The translations under genes were made by a program, and so were the position numbers. Of a stretch of 64,000 bases of DNA, positions 8,295 through 15,297 are shown piece by piece (position 1 is the first letter of the stretch; each line of letters starts with the position of its first letter). The stretch comes from Amycolatopsis pithecellobii (lineage in GTDB: Bacteria; Actinomycetota; Actinomycetes; Mycobacteriales; Pseudonocardiaceae), in NCBI RefSeq assembly GCF_009707865.1, contig NZ_WMBA01000004.1, positions 62,001 through 126,000 on the forward strand, in the 5' to 3' direction. The notes under the pieces are model-generated. The model was not told the DNA's origin. It ran no database searches and saw only the letters and a list, made by a program, of their open reading frames with translations.

Positions 8295-9350
8295 TCAGCG
8301 CAGCAGTGGCAGGAGGTGGGTGCCTTGGCGTTCGATCTCCCGCAGGTAGGGGGTGTCCGACAGGATGAAGTGGGTGATCCCGAGTTCCTGGTAGCGGCGC
8401 AGGGAGTTCGCCACGTCCTCGGCCGATCCGACCAGCCATGTGGTGCCCGCACCGCCGCCGCCGAAACGGCCTGGTGTGGTGTACAGGTTGTCGTCGAGGA
8501 CCTCGCCGCGGGCGGCCAGGTCGAGCAGGCGTTGCTGCCCCGTGGCGACGAGCCGGTTGGGGTCGCGGAAAGTCGTGTCCGTCGCCATCCGGGCGACCTT
8601 CGCTCCGGCGTCGGCCCAGGCCTGGTCGGTGGTGTCACGCACGAGCGTGGTGACGCGCAGCCCGAATTGTAGCGGCGGGTGCTCGCGGTCGAGTTTCTCG
8701 CTGACGTCCTTCAGCCGGTCGATGCGCTCGGCGATGCCCGCGAGAGGCTCACCCCAGAACAGCTGTACGTCGGCTTCGGTGGCGGCGACCTCTTCGGCTG
8801 CCGGTGACGCGCCGCCGAAGTACAGCCGCGGGTGCCGCCGGTCGCCGCGTACCACCGGGCGCGGGGTGAGCGTGGAGCCGGTGACGGAGAAATGCTCGCC
8901 GTGGTAGGTGACATCCTCCTCGGTCCACAGCTTCCGCACGATCCGCAGGAACTCCTTGGTCCGGGCGTAACGGTGCGCCTGATCGCCTTCGCTGTCACCG
9001 TAGGCGGCGAGATTGTCCTTACCCGACACGATGTTCACCAGCACCCGGCCGCCGGTGAGATGGTCGAGGGTCGCGGCGGCGGACGCGAAGGTCGCCGGAC
9101 GCCAGTAACCAGGGCGGATGGCGACCAGCGGCTGGAACGTGGTCGTCCTGGCCGCCAGCGCGGTGGCGACGGTCTAGGTGTCGGGCCTGCCCCAGCCGGC
9201 GCCGATGAGCGCGCCGCCCCAGCCGTGCTCTTCCAGGGCTCGCGCGTGACTGGTGAGGGTGTCCAGGCTGTTGTGGTCCGAGGTCACCGGTTCCCCACGG
9301 TGCCCCGGCTGGCTCTGGTTCGGGATGTACCACAGGAATTCCAGGCTCAT
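8295..9350 (-). pseudogene. SsuD-like LLM flavin-dependent monooxygenase interrupted by in-frame TAG
   Basis: Reading from the ATG at 9350 gives a luciferase-like alkanesulfonate-monooxygenase type protein of 350 residues if one codon is skipped. Codon 59 is TAG (9176-9174). The flanking residues run on in one frame with no shift: ...GAGWGRPDT, stop, TVATALAARTTTFQPLVAIR..., then FASAAATLDHLTGGRVLVNIVSG. Everything after the stop is intact (GEHFSVTG, PRLYFGGASPAAEE) to the TGA at 8295. A single-base nonsense mutation, a sequencing error or readthrough would all fit. A LysR-like remnant lies upstream. Confidence 0.8.
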
Positions 9351-9605
9351 GAGGCCACAACCCCGTTCAGTTGGCGTGGGTCCGCGAGACCGGGCCGCCC
9401 GCGCAGCCCGCGCCGGCGGCAGGTCTTCGTCAAGGTGCAGCAGGAAACCGAGCCGGAATGCACGCCCGTCGCCGAGCCCGGCCCCGATCGGTGCGCTCAC
9501 AGCTTCAGCCCGGTTCCATGCACGCCGTGCTCGTCGATCAATGCCGGCTCTTCCGTTGTCAGGGGCGGGAAATCCCGCGCACGGACGTTGTGGTCCAGCT
9601 GCGGA
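9351..9605. other. Non-coding stretch between two decayed genes
   Basis: I see no gene, hairpin or repeat here. Together with the remnants on both sides it forms about 1.7 kb of degraded sequence between the Liv-type operon and the DUF488 gene. Confidence 0.4.
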
Positions 9606-9945
9606 CTATATGGTGCCCCGCGGTTTCCGCCAACGCGTCTCACTTTTCAGGATCAGCGGAAACGGTCCTGAATAGACGGAACAGGAAAAGGACTCCGGAA
9701 TGATCGTCACCCCGGCGCCGGCCGCGACAAGGCGCGCCATATCGGGAAAACTGTCCAGCCGGTGCGCGACAGGGCGGGGTGCGTAACACCAGTGGGTGCG
9801 CCATGAGGAACTCCGACTCGGTCCCGGCGGGCGCGGCCAGCACGGTCCGGAACCCGATGAGCGTCACCGTGCCTGACGCGCTGTCCCGCGTCGCCGCCAC
9901 CGCACTCTCGGCGTCATCGAGGGCGCGCAGCAGCCTCGTTCGCAT
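9606..9945 (-). pseudogene. Remnant of a LysR-type regulator
   Basis: Two pieces in different minus-strand frames resemble parts of one LysR protein. Positions 9945-9793 encode RTRLLRALDDAESAVAAT followed by SGTVTLIGF, like the linker helix and first strand of the effector domain. Positions 9767-9690 encode LDSFPDMARLVAAGAGVTII, like the C-terminal part of that domain (LVAAGxGV-xx-P). The HTH is absent and the middle of the effector domain is missing. It lies upstream of the damaged monooxygenase, a common regulator/target pairing. Identification rests on motifs only. Confidence 0.5.
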
Positions 9946-10036
9946 TCGAACAAACGGACTCTTCATGACCGGATTGCTGGCCCCCGCCTTGCGTGCTCTC
10001 GGTGCCGGGACGACCATGAAAGGAAAGGAGCGTGCC

Positions 10037-10402
10037 ATGGCTGCACACATCGCCTACCGCAGGATCTATGACGAACCCGGCCACTCGGACGGCGTGCGGG
10101 TGCTGGTGGACCGGGTGTGGCCGCGCGGAATGCGCAAGGAGGACGCCCACCTCGACGAGTGGTTGCGCGAGGTGGCGCCGTCGACCGAACTGCGCCGCTG
10201 GTATGGGCATGATCCGGAACGGTTCGCCGAGTTCCGCCGCCGGTACCTCGCCGAGTTGCGCGATCCGTCACGGCGGGAGCCGGCGCAGCGCCTGCACTCG
10301 CTCGCCCGCACCCGCAACCTGACGCTGCTGACGGCGACTCGCGATGTCGAGCACAGCCAAGCCGCCGTGCTGGCGCAGTGGCTGGCGGACGGTTGTCCGT
10401 GA
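10037..10402 (+). CDS. DUF488 family protein
   Basis: This is a 121-residue protein with the DUF488 pattern GVRVLVDRVWPRG near residue 19, an acidic/aromatic middle (DEWLREVAPSTELRRWYGHD) and LTLLTATRDVEHSQAAVL near the end. The function of DUF488 is unsettled. AAAGGAG at 10024-10030 fixes the ATG start. The stop overlaps the GTG of the following TehA-like gene (GTGA), so the two are likely made together. Confidence 0.82.
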   Translation: MAAHIAYRRIYDEPGHSDGVRVLVDRVWPRGMRKEDAHLDEWLREVAPSTELRRWYGHDPERFAEFRRRYLAELRDPSRREPAQRLHSLARTRNLTLLTATRDVEHSQAAVLAQWLADGCP

Positions 10403-11499
10403 CCGAGCCGGCGCCGGGTCACCGCGTCGACCGCATGACCAGGCGGGCAGCACCGTCCCTCAGCCCACCGTGGGCGCAGTGGCGGTCAGTCGTGCGTGAT
10501 CTCGACCCGGGCGTGTTCGCGTTCGTCATGGCGACCGGGATCGTGTCGGTCGCGCTGACCCCGGCTCCCGTGTCGGATGTGCTGCTGCTCATCGCGCTGG
10601 CCGGCTACCTGGGGCTGGTCGTGGTGTCCGGCTGGCGCCTGCTGCGGTGGCCCCGGCGGATGCTGGCCGATGCGCTCGGCCCGCGCGGTTTCGGCGTTCT
10701 CACCTTCGTGGCGGCGTCGAACGTGCTGGCCGCCCGCCTTGCGGCTGGTGACTTTCGCTGGCCGGCGGTCGTGCTGTTTCTCGTGGGTGTGCTGGCCTGG
10801 CTGGTGCTCGGCTACGGGGTGCCGCTGGGACTGATCGGCGACACACACCGCCACCCGAGCCTGGAACAGGTCAACGGCACCTGGTTCCTGTGGGTGGTGG
10901 GCACGCAGTCCGTCGCGGTGGCCGCGGCCTCGCTCGCCCCGTTCGGACAGGCCATGGTCGTGACGGTGGTGGGCCTGGTGTGCTGGGCGATCGGGCTGGT
11001 GCTGTACCTGTTGCTGGCGGGGATCGGCCTGGCGCGAATGCTGGTTCGCCCGGTCTCGCCGAGGGATCTCGTGGCGCCCGACTGGGTGTTCATGGGCGCG
11101 GCGGCGATCACGATCCTGGCCGGTGCCCGGTTGCTCACCCTGCCCGCCGCCACGCACCTGGTGTCCCGCGACGTCCTCACCGGTGCCTTGCTGACGCTGT
11201 GGTCGTTCTGCACCTGGCTGATCCCGATGCTGCTCGCCCTCGGCGTGTGGCGTTATGTCAGGCATCTCGTGTCGTTGAGCTACGACAGCGGACTGTGGGC
11301 CGTGGTGTTCCCGGTGGGCATGTACGGCGTGGCCACCACACAGCTCGGCAAGGTCACCGATACCGCCTGGCTCGCCGCCCTCGGTGACTACGCGAAATGG
11401 GTGGGGCTGGCCCTGTGGATCATCGTGTTCGCCGGAATGCTCCTCGCCGCGGGGCGATTCACGGGGACGCGGTGGGTGCGGGCAGGAAAGCATGCGTGA
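10399..11499 (+). CDS. TDT/TehA family membrane transporter
   Basis: This is a 366-residue protein with about ten hydrophobic spans and the family's early VFAFVMATGIVSVAL segment, followed by WRLLRWP. TDT proteins include TehA, SLAC1-like anion channels and C4-dicarboxylate or sulfite exporters; the anion carried cannot be told. I choose the GTG at 10399 because it overlaps the upstream TGA by 4 bp; an ATG at 10435 is the alternative. The 3' end overlaps the convergent TetR gene by 41 bp. Confidence 0.82.
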   Translation: MTEPAPGHRVDRMTRRAAPSLSPPWAQWRSVVRDLDPGVFAFVMATGIVSVALTPAPVSDVLLLIALAGYLGLVVVSGWRLLRWPRRMLADALGPRGFGVLTFVAASNVLAARLAAGDFRWPAVVLFLVGVLAWLVLGYGVPLGLIGDTHRHPSLEQVNGTWFLWVVGTQSVAVAAASLAPFGQAMVVTVVGLVCWAIGLVLYLLLAGIGLARMLVRPVSPRDLVAPDWVFMGAAAITILAGARLLTLPAATHLVSRDVLTGALLTLWSFCTWLIPMLLALGVWRYVRHLVSLSYDSGLWAVVFPVGMYGVATTQLGKVTDTAWLAALGDYAKWVGLALWIIVFAGMLLAAGRFTGTRWVRAGKHA

Positions 11500-12088
11500 C
11501 CGCTTTGCGGAGTGCCGTGCGGCGCTGATCGTGCTCTTTCTTGGTGTCGTCCGGGCCGGCCGCGGTGGTGACGCTGGTGGGTGCCCAGGCGAGGGAGAGC
11601 GCAATGACCAGGTCGTGGATCTCGCCCGGGGTGTAGTCGTCGCTGATTCGTCCTGTTTGTTGCTGCTCGGCGATCGCGGCGAGCTTCGGTGCGTCCAGGG
11701 CGGGGCAGTCAGGGAAGAGCGTGCCGGTGGGGCGGCGTTCGAGGCGGGTCCAGGTGGCGAGCCGTAGCCACAGGGGGTTGGCGAGGTAGGCGTTGTAGAG
11801 AGCGACGGCGTAGCCGGGAAGATCGCCGGCGTCGAGGGGAGCGGCGTCGACGATCGCGGCGACGTTGTCGGCGAGGACGGCGTCGAAGAGCGCTTCCTTG
11901 CTGCCGTAGTAGGCGTAGATCCTGGCCTTGTTGGCGCCCGCGTTGGCGGCGATGTTGTCCACGCGCGCTCCGGCGATGCCGTACCGGGCGAACTCTTCGG
12001 TGGCGGCGTCGAGGATCCGGCGACGGGTGGCCTGGCCGTCGCTGCGGGTCCGGCGCAGGCGGGTGCCGTCGGGCTGGGATCGAGTCAC
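11459..12088 (-). CDS. TetR family regulator next to an aldehyde dehydrogenase gene
   Basis: This is a 209-residue repressor. The N-terminal HTH runs from about residue 20 to 65 (TRRRILDAATEEFARYGIAG, then ANKARIYAYYGSKEALFDAV). The C-terminal ligand domain matches TetR_C types that have a LANPLWLRLATWTRLER-like helix. It is divergent from the aldehyde dehydrogenase at 12162, and the 73-bp gap carries two inverted repeats that are good operator candidates. Its ligand may be the dehydrogenase substrate or a precursor. Confidence 0.88.
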   Translation of the reverse strand: MTRSQPDGTRLRRTRSDGQATRRRILDAATEEFARYGIAGARVDNIAANAGANKARIYAYYGSKEALFDAVLADNVAAIVDAAPLDAGDLPGYAVALYNAYLANPLWLRLATWTRLERRPTGTLFPDCPALDAPKLAAIAEQQQTGRISDDYTPGEIHDLVIALSLAWAPTSVTTAAGPDDTKKEHDQRRTALRKAVTHAFLPAPTASP

Positions 12089-12110
12089 GCCATGAGTTTA
12101 AGAGCACCGG

Positions 12111-12145
12111 TTGGTTGGGTTATAGTGGAGCGATAACCGAACTAA
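12111..12145. promoter_or_regulatory. Imperfect 13-bp inverted repeat, candidate operator
   Basis: TTGGTTGGGTTAT at 12111-12123 and ATAACCGAACTAA at 12133-12145 pair at 11 of 13 positions around a 9-nt spacer. It lies between the divergent TetR and aldehyde dehydrogenase genes, where a TetR autorepressor would bind. The right arm runs into the second palindrome at 12142-12153. Confidence 0.55.
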
Positions 12146-12153
12146 CTAGTTAG
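12142..12153. promoter_or_regulatory. Perfect 12-bp palindrome upstream of aldehyde dehydrogenase
   Basis: CTAACTAGTTAG is fully self-complementary and ends 8 bp before the ATG at 12162, overlapping the ribosome-site region. A TetR dimer bound here would block translation initiation or transcription of the dehydrogenase gene. Confidence 0.6.
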
Positions 12154-12161
12154 GACGCTTG

Positions 12162-13646
12162 ATGCCTTTCCTTGCTCCTCTCTCCGATCGGCCCCGCCAT
12201 GCCCTGCTGGACGAGGGCCCGCTGCCGTTGTTCATCGGCGGCGAGTTCGTTCCGCCGATCTCCGGCCGGTGGGAGCCCACGATCGACCCGACGACCGAGC
12301 TGCCCCTGACCACCGTCGCCATCGCCGGCGCCGAGGACGTCGACGCAGCGGTCAGGGCGGCGCGGACCGCCTTCGAAGACCCGTCGTGGTCGGCGATCAC
12401 GCCGCAGCGGCGTACCGAGCTTCTGCTGCAGATCGCCGACGTCATTCAGGCCCACGCCGAAGAGCTGGCCGTGCTGGATTCCCTGGAGATGGGCGGCGCA
12501 CTGTGGGTCAACCGGTGGCTGGCGGGCCAGTGCGTCGACGTGCTGCGGCACTACGCCGGGTGGCCGACCAAGATCTACGGCCAGATCGCCCCCGCCGAAC
12601 CGGGGAAGTTCCACTACACCGTGCGTGAGCCGCTCGGGGTCGTGGCCGGGATCACCGCCTGGAACGGTCCGCTCCAGCAGTTGTGCTGGAAGCTCGGTGC
12701 CGCGTTGTCGACCGGCAACACCTTCGTGCACAAACCCGCGTTGTGGTCTTCGCTTTCGGCGATCCGGCTCGCCCAGCTCATCGCCGCCGGGACCGAACTG
12801 CCCGCCGGCGTGTTCAACGTCGTCACCGGCGACGGCGCGCTCACCGGGCAAGCGTTGATCGAGCACCGTGGCGTGGACAAGATCTCTTTCACCGGCTCGG
12901 TGGCCACCGGACAGCACATCCTGCGCACCTCGGCGGCCGACCTCAAGCGGGTCACCCTCGAACTGGGCGGGAAGTCGCCGACGATCGTGTTCGACGACGC
13001 CGATCTCGAAGCCGCCGCACGGACCGCGGCGGCGGCGTTCTGCCAGGGTACGGGCCAGGGCTGCGTAGCGGGCAGCCGCATCTTCGTGCAGGAGACCGTC
13101 AAGGACGAGTTCCGCGAACTTCTGCTCGCGGCGATGGACGCCTACGTCGCCGGGGACCCATTCGCCGACGGTACCCAGATCGGGCCGCTGGCCTCTCGTG
13201 CGCATTTCGACCGGGTCAGCGGCTATCTCGACCTGGCACGTGAGGAGGGCGCGACCGTCCAGGCGCGTGGTGACTGGGAGGCCGAGGGGCTGTTCATGCG
13301 CCCCGTATTGCTGGAGAACGTCACCCCCGCGATGCGTGTCGTCCGTGAGGAGATCTTCGGCCCCGTATCGGCCCTGATGACCTTCACCGATATCGAGGAC
13401 GCGATCGCCAAGGGCAACGACACCGACTATGGCTTGTCCGCATCGGTGTGGACCCGCGACTTCGCCCGCACCCAGCGCGCCGCCGCGGGTCTGCGAGCCG
13501 GCACGGTGTGGGTCAACGGCTATGCGGACATGAGTACCGGGACGGTTCCGTTCGGCGGCTTCAAGATGTCCGGGCTGGGGCGAGAACACGGCACCGATGT
13601 TCTCGACGCCTACACCGAGACCAAGACCGTGATGGTCAACAGCTGA
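12162..13646 (+). CDS. NAD(P)-dependent aldehyde dehydrogenase
   Basis: This is a 494-residue ALDH-superfamily enzyme that oxidises an aldehyde to the acid. The catalytic general base is in LELGGKSP (about E267) and the nucleophile in GQGCVAGSR (about C301). The cofactor region WNGPLQQ and the late EEIFGPV and FGGFKMSG motifs are present, and the length is normal. The ATG at 12162 follows a TTG in the same frame. It is probably co-transcribed with the deazaflavin nitroreductase 22 bp downstream and repressed by the divergent TetR. A role in oxidising an aromatic aldehyde from the neighbouring island is plausible but inferred. Confidence 0.92.
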   Translation: MPFLAPLSDRPRHALLDEGPLPLFIGGEFVPPISGRWEPTIDPTTELPLTTVAIAGAEDVDAAVRAARTAFEDPSWSAITPQRRTELLLQIADVIQAHAEELAVLDSLEMGGALWVNRWLAGQCVDVLRHYAGWPTKIYGQIAPAEPGKFHYTVREPLGVVAGITAWNGPLQQLCWKLGAALSTGNTFVHKPALWSSLSAIRLAQLIAAGTELPAGVFNVVTGDGALTGQALIEHRGVDKISFTGSVATGQHILRTSAADLKRVTLELGGKSPTIVFDDADLEAAARTAAAAFCQGTGQGCVAGSRIFVQETVKDEFRELLLAAMDAYVAGDPFADGTQIGPLASRAHFDRVSGYLDLAREEGATVQARGDWEAEGLFMRPVLLENVTPAMRVVREEIFGPVSALMTFTDIEDAIAKGNDTDYGLSASVWTRDFARTQRAAAGLRAGTVWVNGYADMSTGTVPFGGFKMSGLGREHGTDVLDAYTETKTVMVNS

Positions 13647-13667
13647 AACGAAAGGAGCCGCACGGTC

Positions 13668-14108
13668 ATGGCCGCGAAACCCGGCCTCGGCGCCATCCGG
13701 CGTGCGCTCGATCTCGGCACCGGCTCGAACGCATGGGAGCGCACCGTCGACATCACCACCATCGGCGCTAGGACGGGACTGCCCCGGCGGATCGAGATCT
13801 GGTTCCACCACGTCGGCGGGCGATGGTACCTCAGCAGTACCCCCGCCCGCCGCGACTGGCACCGGAACCTCCTCGTGACGCCGCGCTTCACCTTCCACCT
13901 CAAGCACGGCATTCACGAAGACCTCGCAGCCACCGCGGTGGAAGTGTCCGATCCGGGCGAGCGACGGCGAATCCTCCAGTACATTGTGGACGATCTCAAT
14001 CAGCCCCACAATCCCGGCGCCGTGCCGCAGCCCCAGAATGTCGAAGACTGGATCGAAGGCAGCCCGCTCGTCGAGATCGTGTTCGACATCATGCAGGCGG
14101 ATCAGTAG
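13668..14108 (+). CDS. Nitroreductase family deazaflavin-dependent oxidoreductase
   Basis: This 146-residue protein resembles the split-barrel F420-dependent family (Ddn-like, DUF385): TTIGARTGLPRRIEIWFHH, then GGRWYLSS and RRDWHRNLL, and a C-terminal IVFDI. These enzymes use reduced F420 to reduce quinones, enones or nitro groups. AAAGGAG at 13651-13657 sets the start. The 3' end overlaps the convergent pcaG by 7 bp. Cofactor use is inferred from the family. Confidence 0.85.
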   Translation: MAAKPGLGAIRRALDLGTGSNAWERTVDITTIGARTGLPRRIEIWFHHVGGRWYLSSTPARRDWHRNLLVTPRFTFHLKHGIHEDLAATAVEVSDPGERRRILQYIVDDLNQPHNPGAVPQPQNVEDWIEGSPLVEIVFDIMQADQ

Positions 14109-14602
14109 TCGAAGAAAACGCTTTCTTCGGCTCCCTGCAAGTGAATGTCGAAGGTCAGTCCATCGACGGTCCGCCGGGCGACGAGCCGGTGCCGCTCGGC
14201 TTCGGGAACGAGACCGAGTACGGGATCGGCGGAATTCTCGCGCTCGTCAGGGAAGTACAGCCGGGTCACGACCTGTTTGATCAGCCCGCTGGCGAAGACG
14301 GCGACGGTGAAATGTGGTGCCTGCGCCCGCCCGTCCGGCAACGGAGCCGCGACGGGTTTGCGCACGACGAACCGGAATATCCCGTCCTCGTCCGCGCGGG
14401 CACGGGCCCACTGGTCACCTTGCCAGAGCTCGACAAGGGTGTCGGGATACGGGATGGCCTTCCCTTCGCCGTCGAAGACCGAGCCGCTGATGCGGATGGC
14501 GTCGCCGGCGTCAGCGGAGACGGTCCGCTCACTTCCGTCGAACATCAACGCGAACCCGTACAGCGGCCCGATGGTTTGCGAGGGGCTGATGACGTCGCTC
14601 AT
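14102..14602 (-). CDS. pcaG: Protocatechuate 3,4-dioxygenase alpha subunit-like
   Basis: This is a 166-residue intradiol dioxygenase alpha subunit with the N-terminal SQTIGPLYGFAL signature and the family end LVARR-xx-DGLTFDIHLQG. Alpha subunits bind no iron but shape the active site. It is shorter than usual (about 190-200). The ATG overlaps the stop of pcaH by 4 bp (ATGA), as expected for an alpha/beta pair. It is the last gene of a seven-gene minus-strand operon that starts with an MFS importer. No pcaB, pcaC or pcaD lies nearby, so the ring-cleavage product may not enter the normal beta-ketoadipate route here. Confidence 0.9.
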   Translation of the reverse strand: MSDVISPSQTIGPLYGFALMFDGSERTVSADAGDAIRISGSVFDGEGKAIPYPDTLVELWQGDQWARARADEDGIFRFVVRKPVAAPLPDGRAQAPHFTVAVFASGLIKQVVTRLYFPDERENSADPVLGLVPEAERHRLVARRTVDGLTFDIHLQGAEESVFFDY

Positions 14603-15297
14603 GTCAACGGCTCCCGCGGGGTCATCTCGCGGCCACGCAGCACGATGTCCCAGTCGTAGGCGAGCGCGGCGTCGACGTCGCCGAGTTCGGTGTCGTCCCA
14701 GTTCAACCGGGCGGTGAGCCGGTCGAGCCCACGCGGGTCGCCGACCGACTGCGCGATCGCATCGAAGGGGAGCAACGGGTCACCTTCGAAATAGCACTGG
14801 GTGATGATGCGGCTGCCAAGGTCGGGGCCGAACACCGAGACATGGATGTGCGCGGGCCGGAACATCCCGCGGAAACGGCCCGGATAAGCCGCCGGTTTGA
14901 TCGTCCGGAAACGGTAGTGTCCCGACGAATCGGTGAGCGTCCGGCCGGCGCCGGTGAAGTTCGGATCGAGCGGCATGAGCCCGGGATCCGCCGTGTCGAC
15001 GTACCGTCCCGCCCCGTTGGCCTGCCAGATTTCGACGAGTGTATGGGGCACGCCGCGACCGTCGCTGTCCAGGACCCGCCCCGACAGGGTGATGAACTGG
15101 CCGATGGGCCGGCCGGGGTGCTGGGTGGTCAGGTCGTTGTCGCCGGGCCGCACGGCGACCCGGCCGAATACCGGCCCGGGGGAGCGGTGGAACCATTCGG
15201 GCGGCAGCTGGATGAGCCGTTTCCGTGGTGCTCTGAGCACAGTGGACTTGTACCGAGGGTTCAGATAAGGCGGATTGATGTCGATGAATCCGGTCAC
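14599..15297 (-). CDS. pcaH: Protocatechuate 3,4-dioxygenase beta subunit-like
   Basis: This is the 232-residue catalytic subunit of an intradiol dioxygenase, which opens a catechol ring between the two hydroxyls using Fe(III). The expected iron ligands are visible: Tyr99 (GAGRYVD), Tyr138 (AAYPGRF), and His150 and His152 (PAHIHVS), with spacing nearly as in characterised PcaH. The GTG at 15297 overlaps the stop of the CoA-transferase gene (GTGA); the frame stays open upstream to 15555 but that part is antisense-free overlap and not needed. The natural substrate may be protocatechuate or a substituted catechol. Confidence 0.92.
   Translation of the reverse strand: MTGFIDINPPYLNPRYKSTVLRAPRKRLIQLPPEWFHRSPGPVFGRVAVRPGDNDLTTQHPGRPIGQFITLSGRVLDSDGRGVPHTLVEIWQANGAGRYVDTADPGLMPLDPNFTGAGRTLTDSSGHYRFRTIKPAAYPGRFRGMFRPAHIHVSVFGPDLGSRIITQCYFEGDPLLPFDAIAQSVGDPRGLDRLTARLNWDDTELGDVDAALAYDWDIVLRGREMTPREPLT

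Noticed and set aside
12150-14009. A 619-codon open frame on the minus strand opposite the aldehyde dehydrogenase
   Set aside because: It is antisense to clear ALDH and nitroreductase genes, has no family motifs and shows the Arg/Gly/His bias of GC-rich shadow frames.
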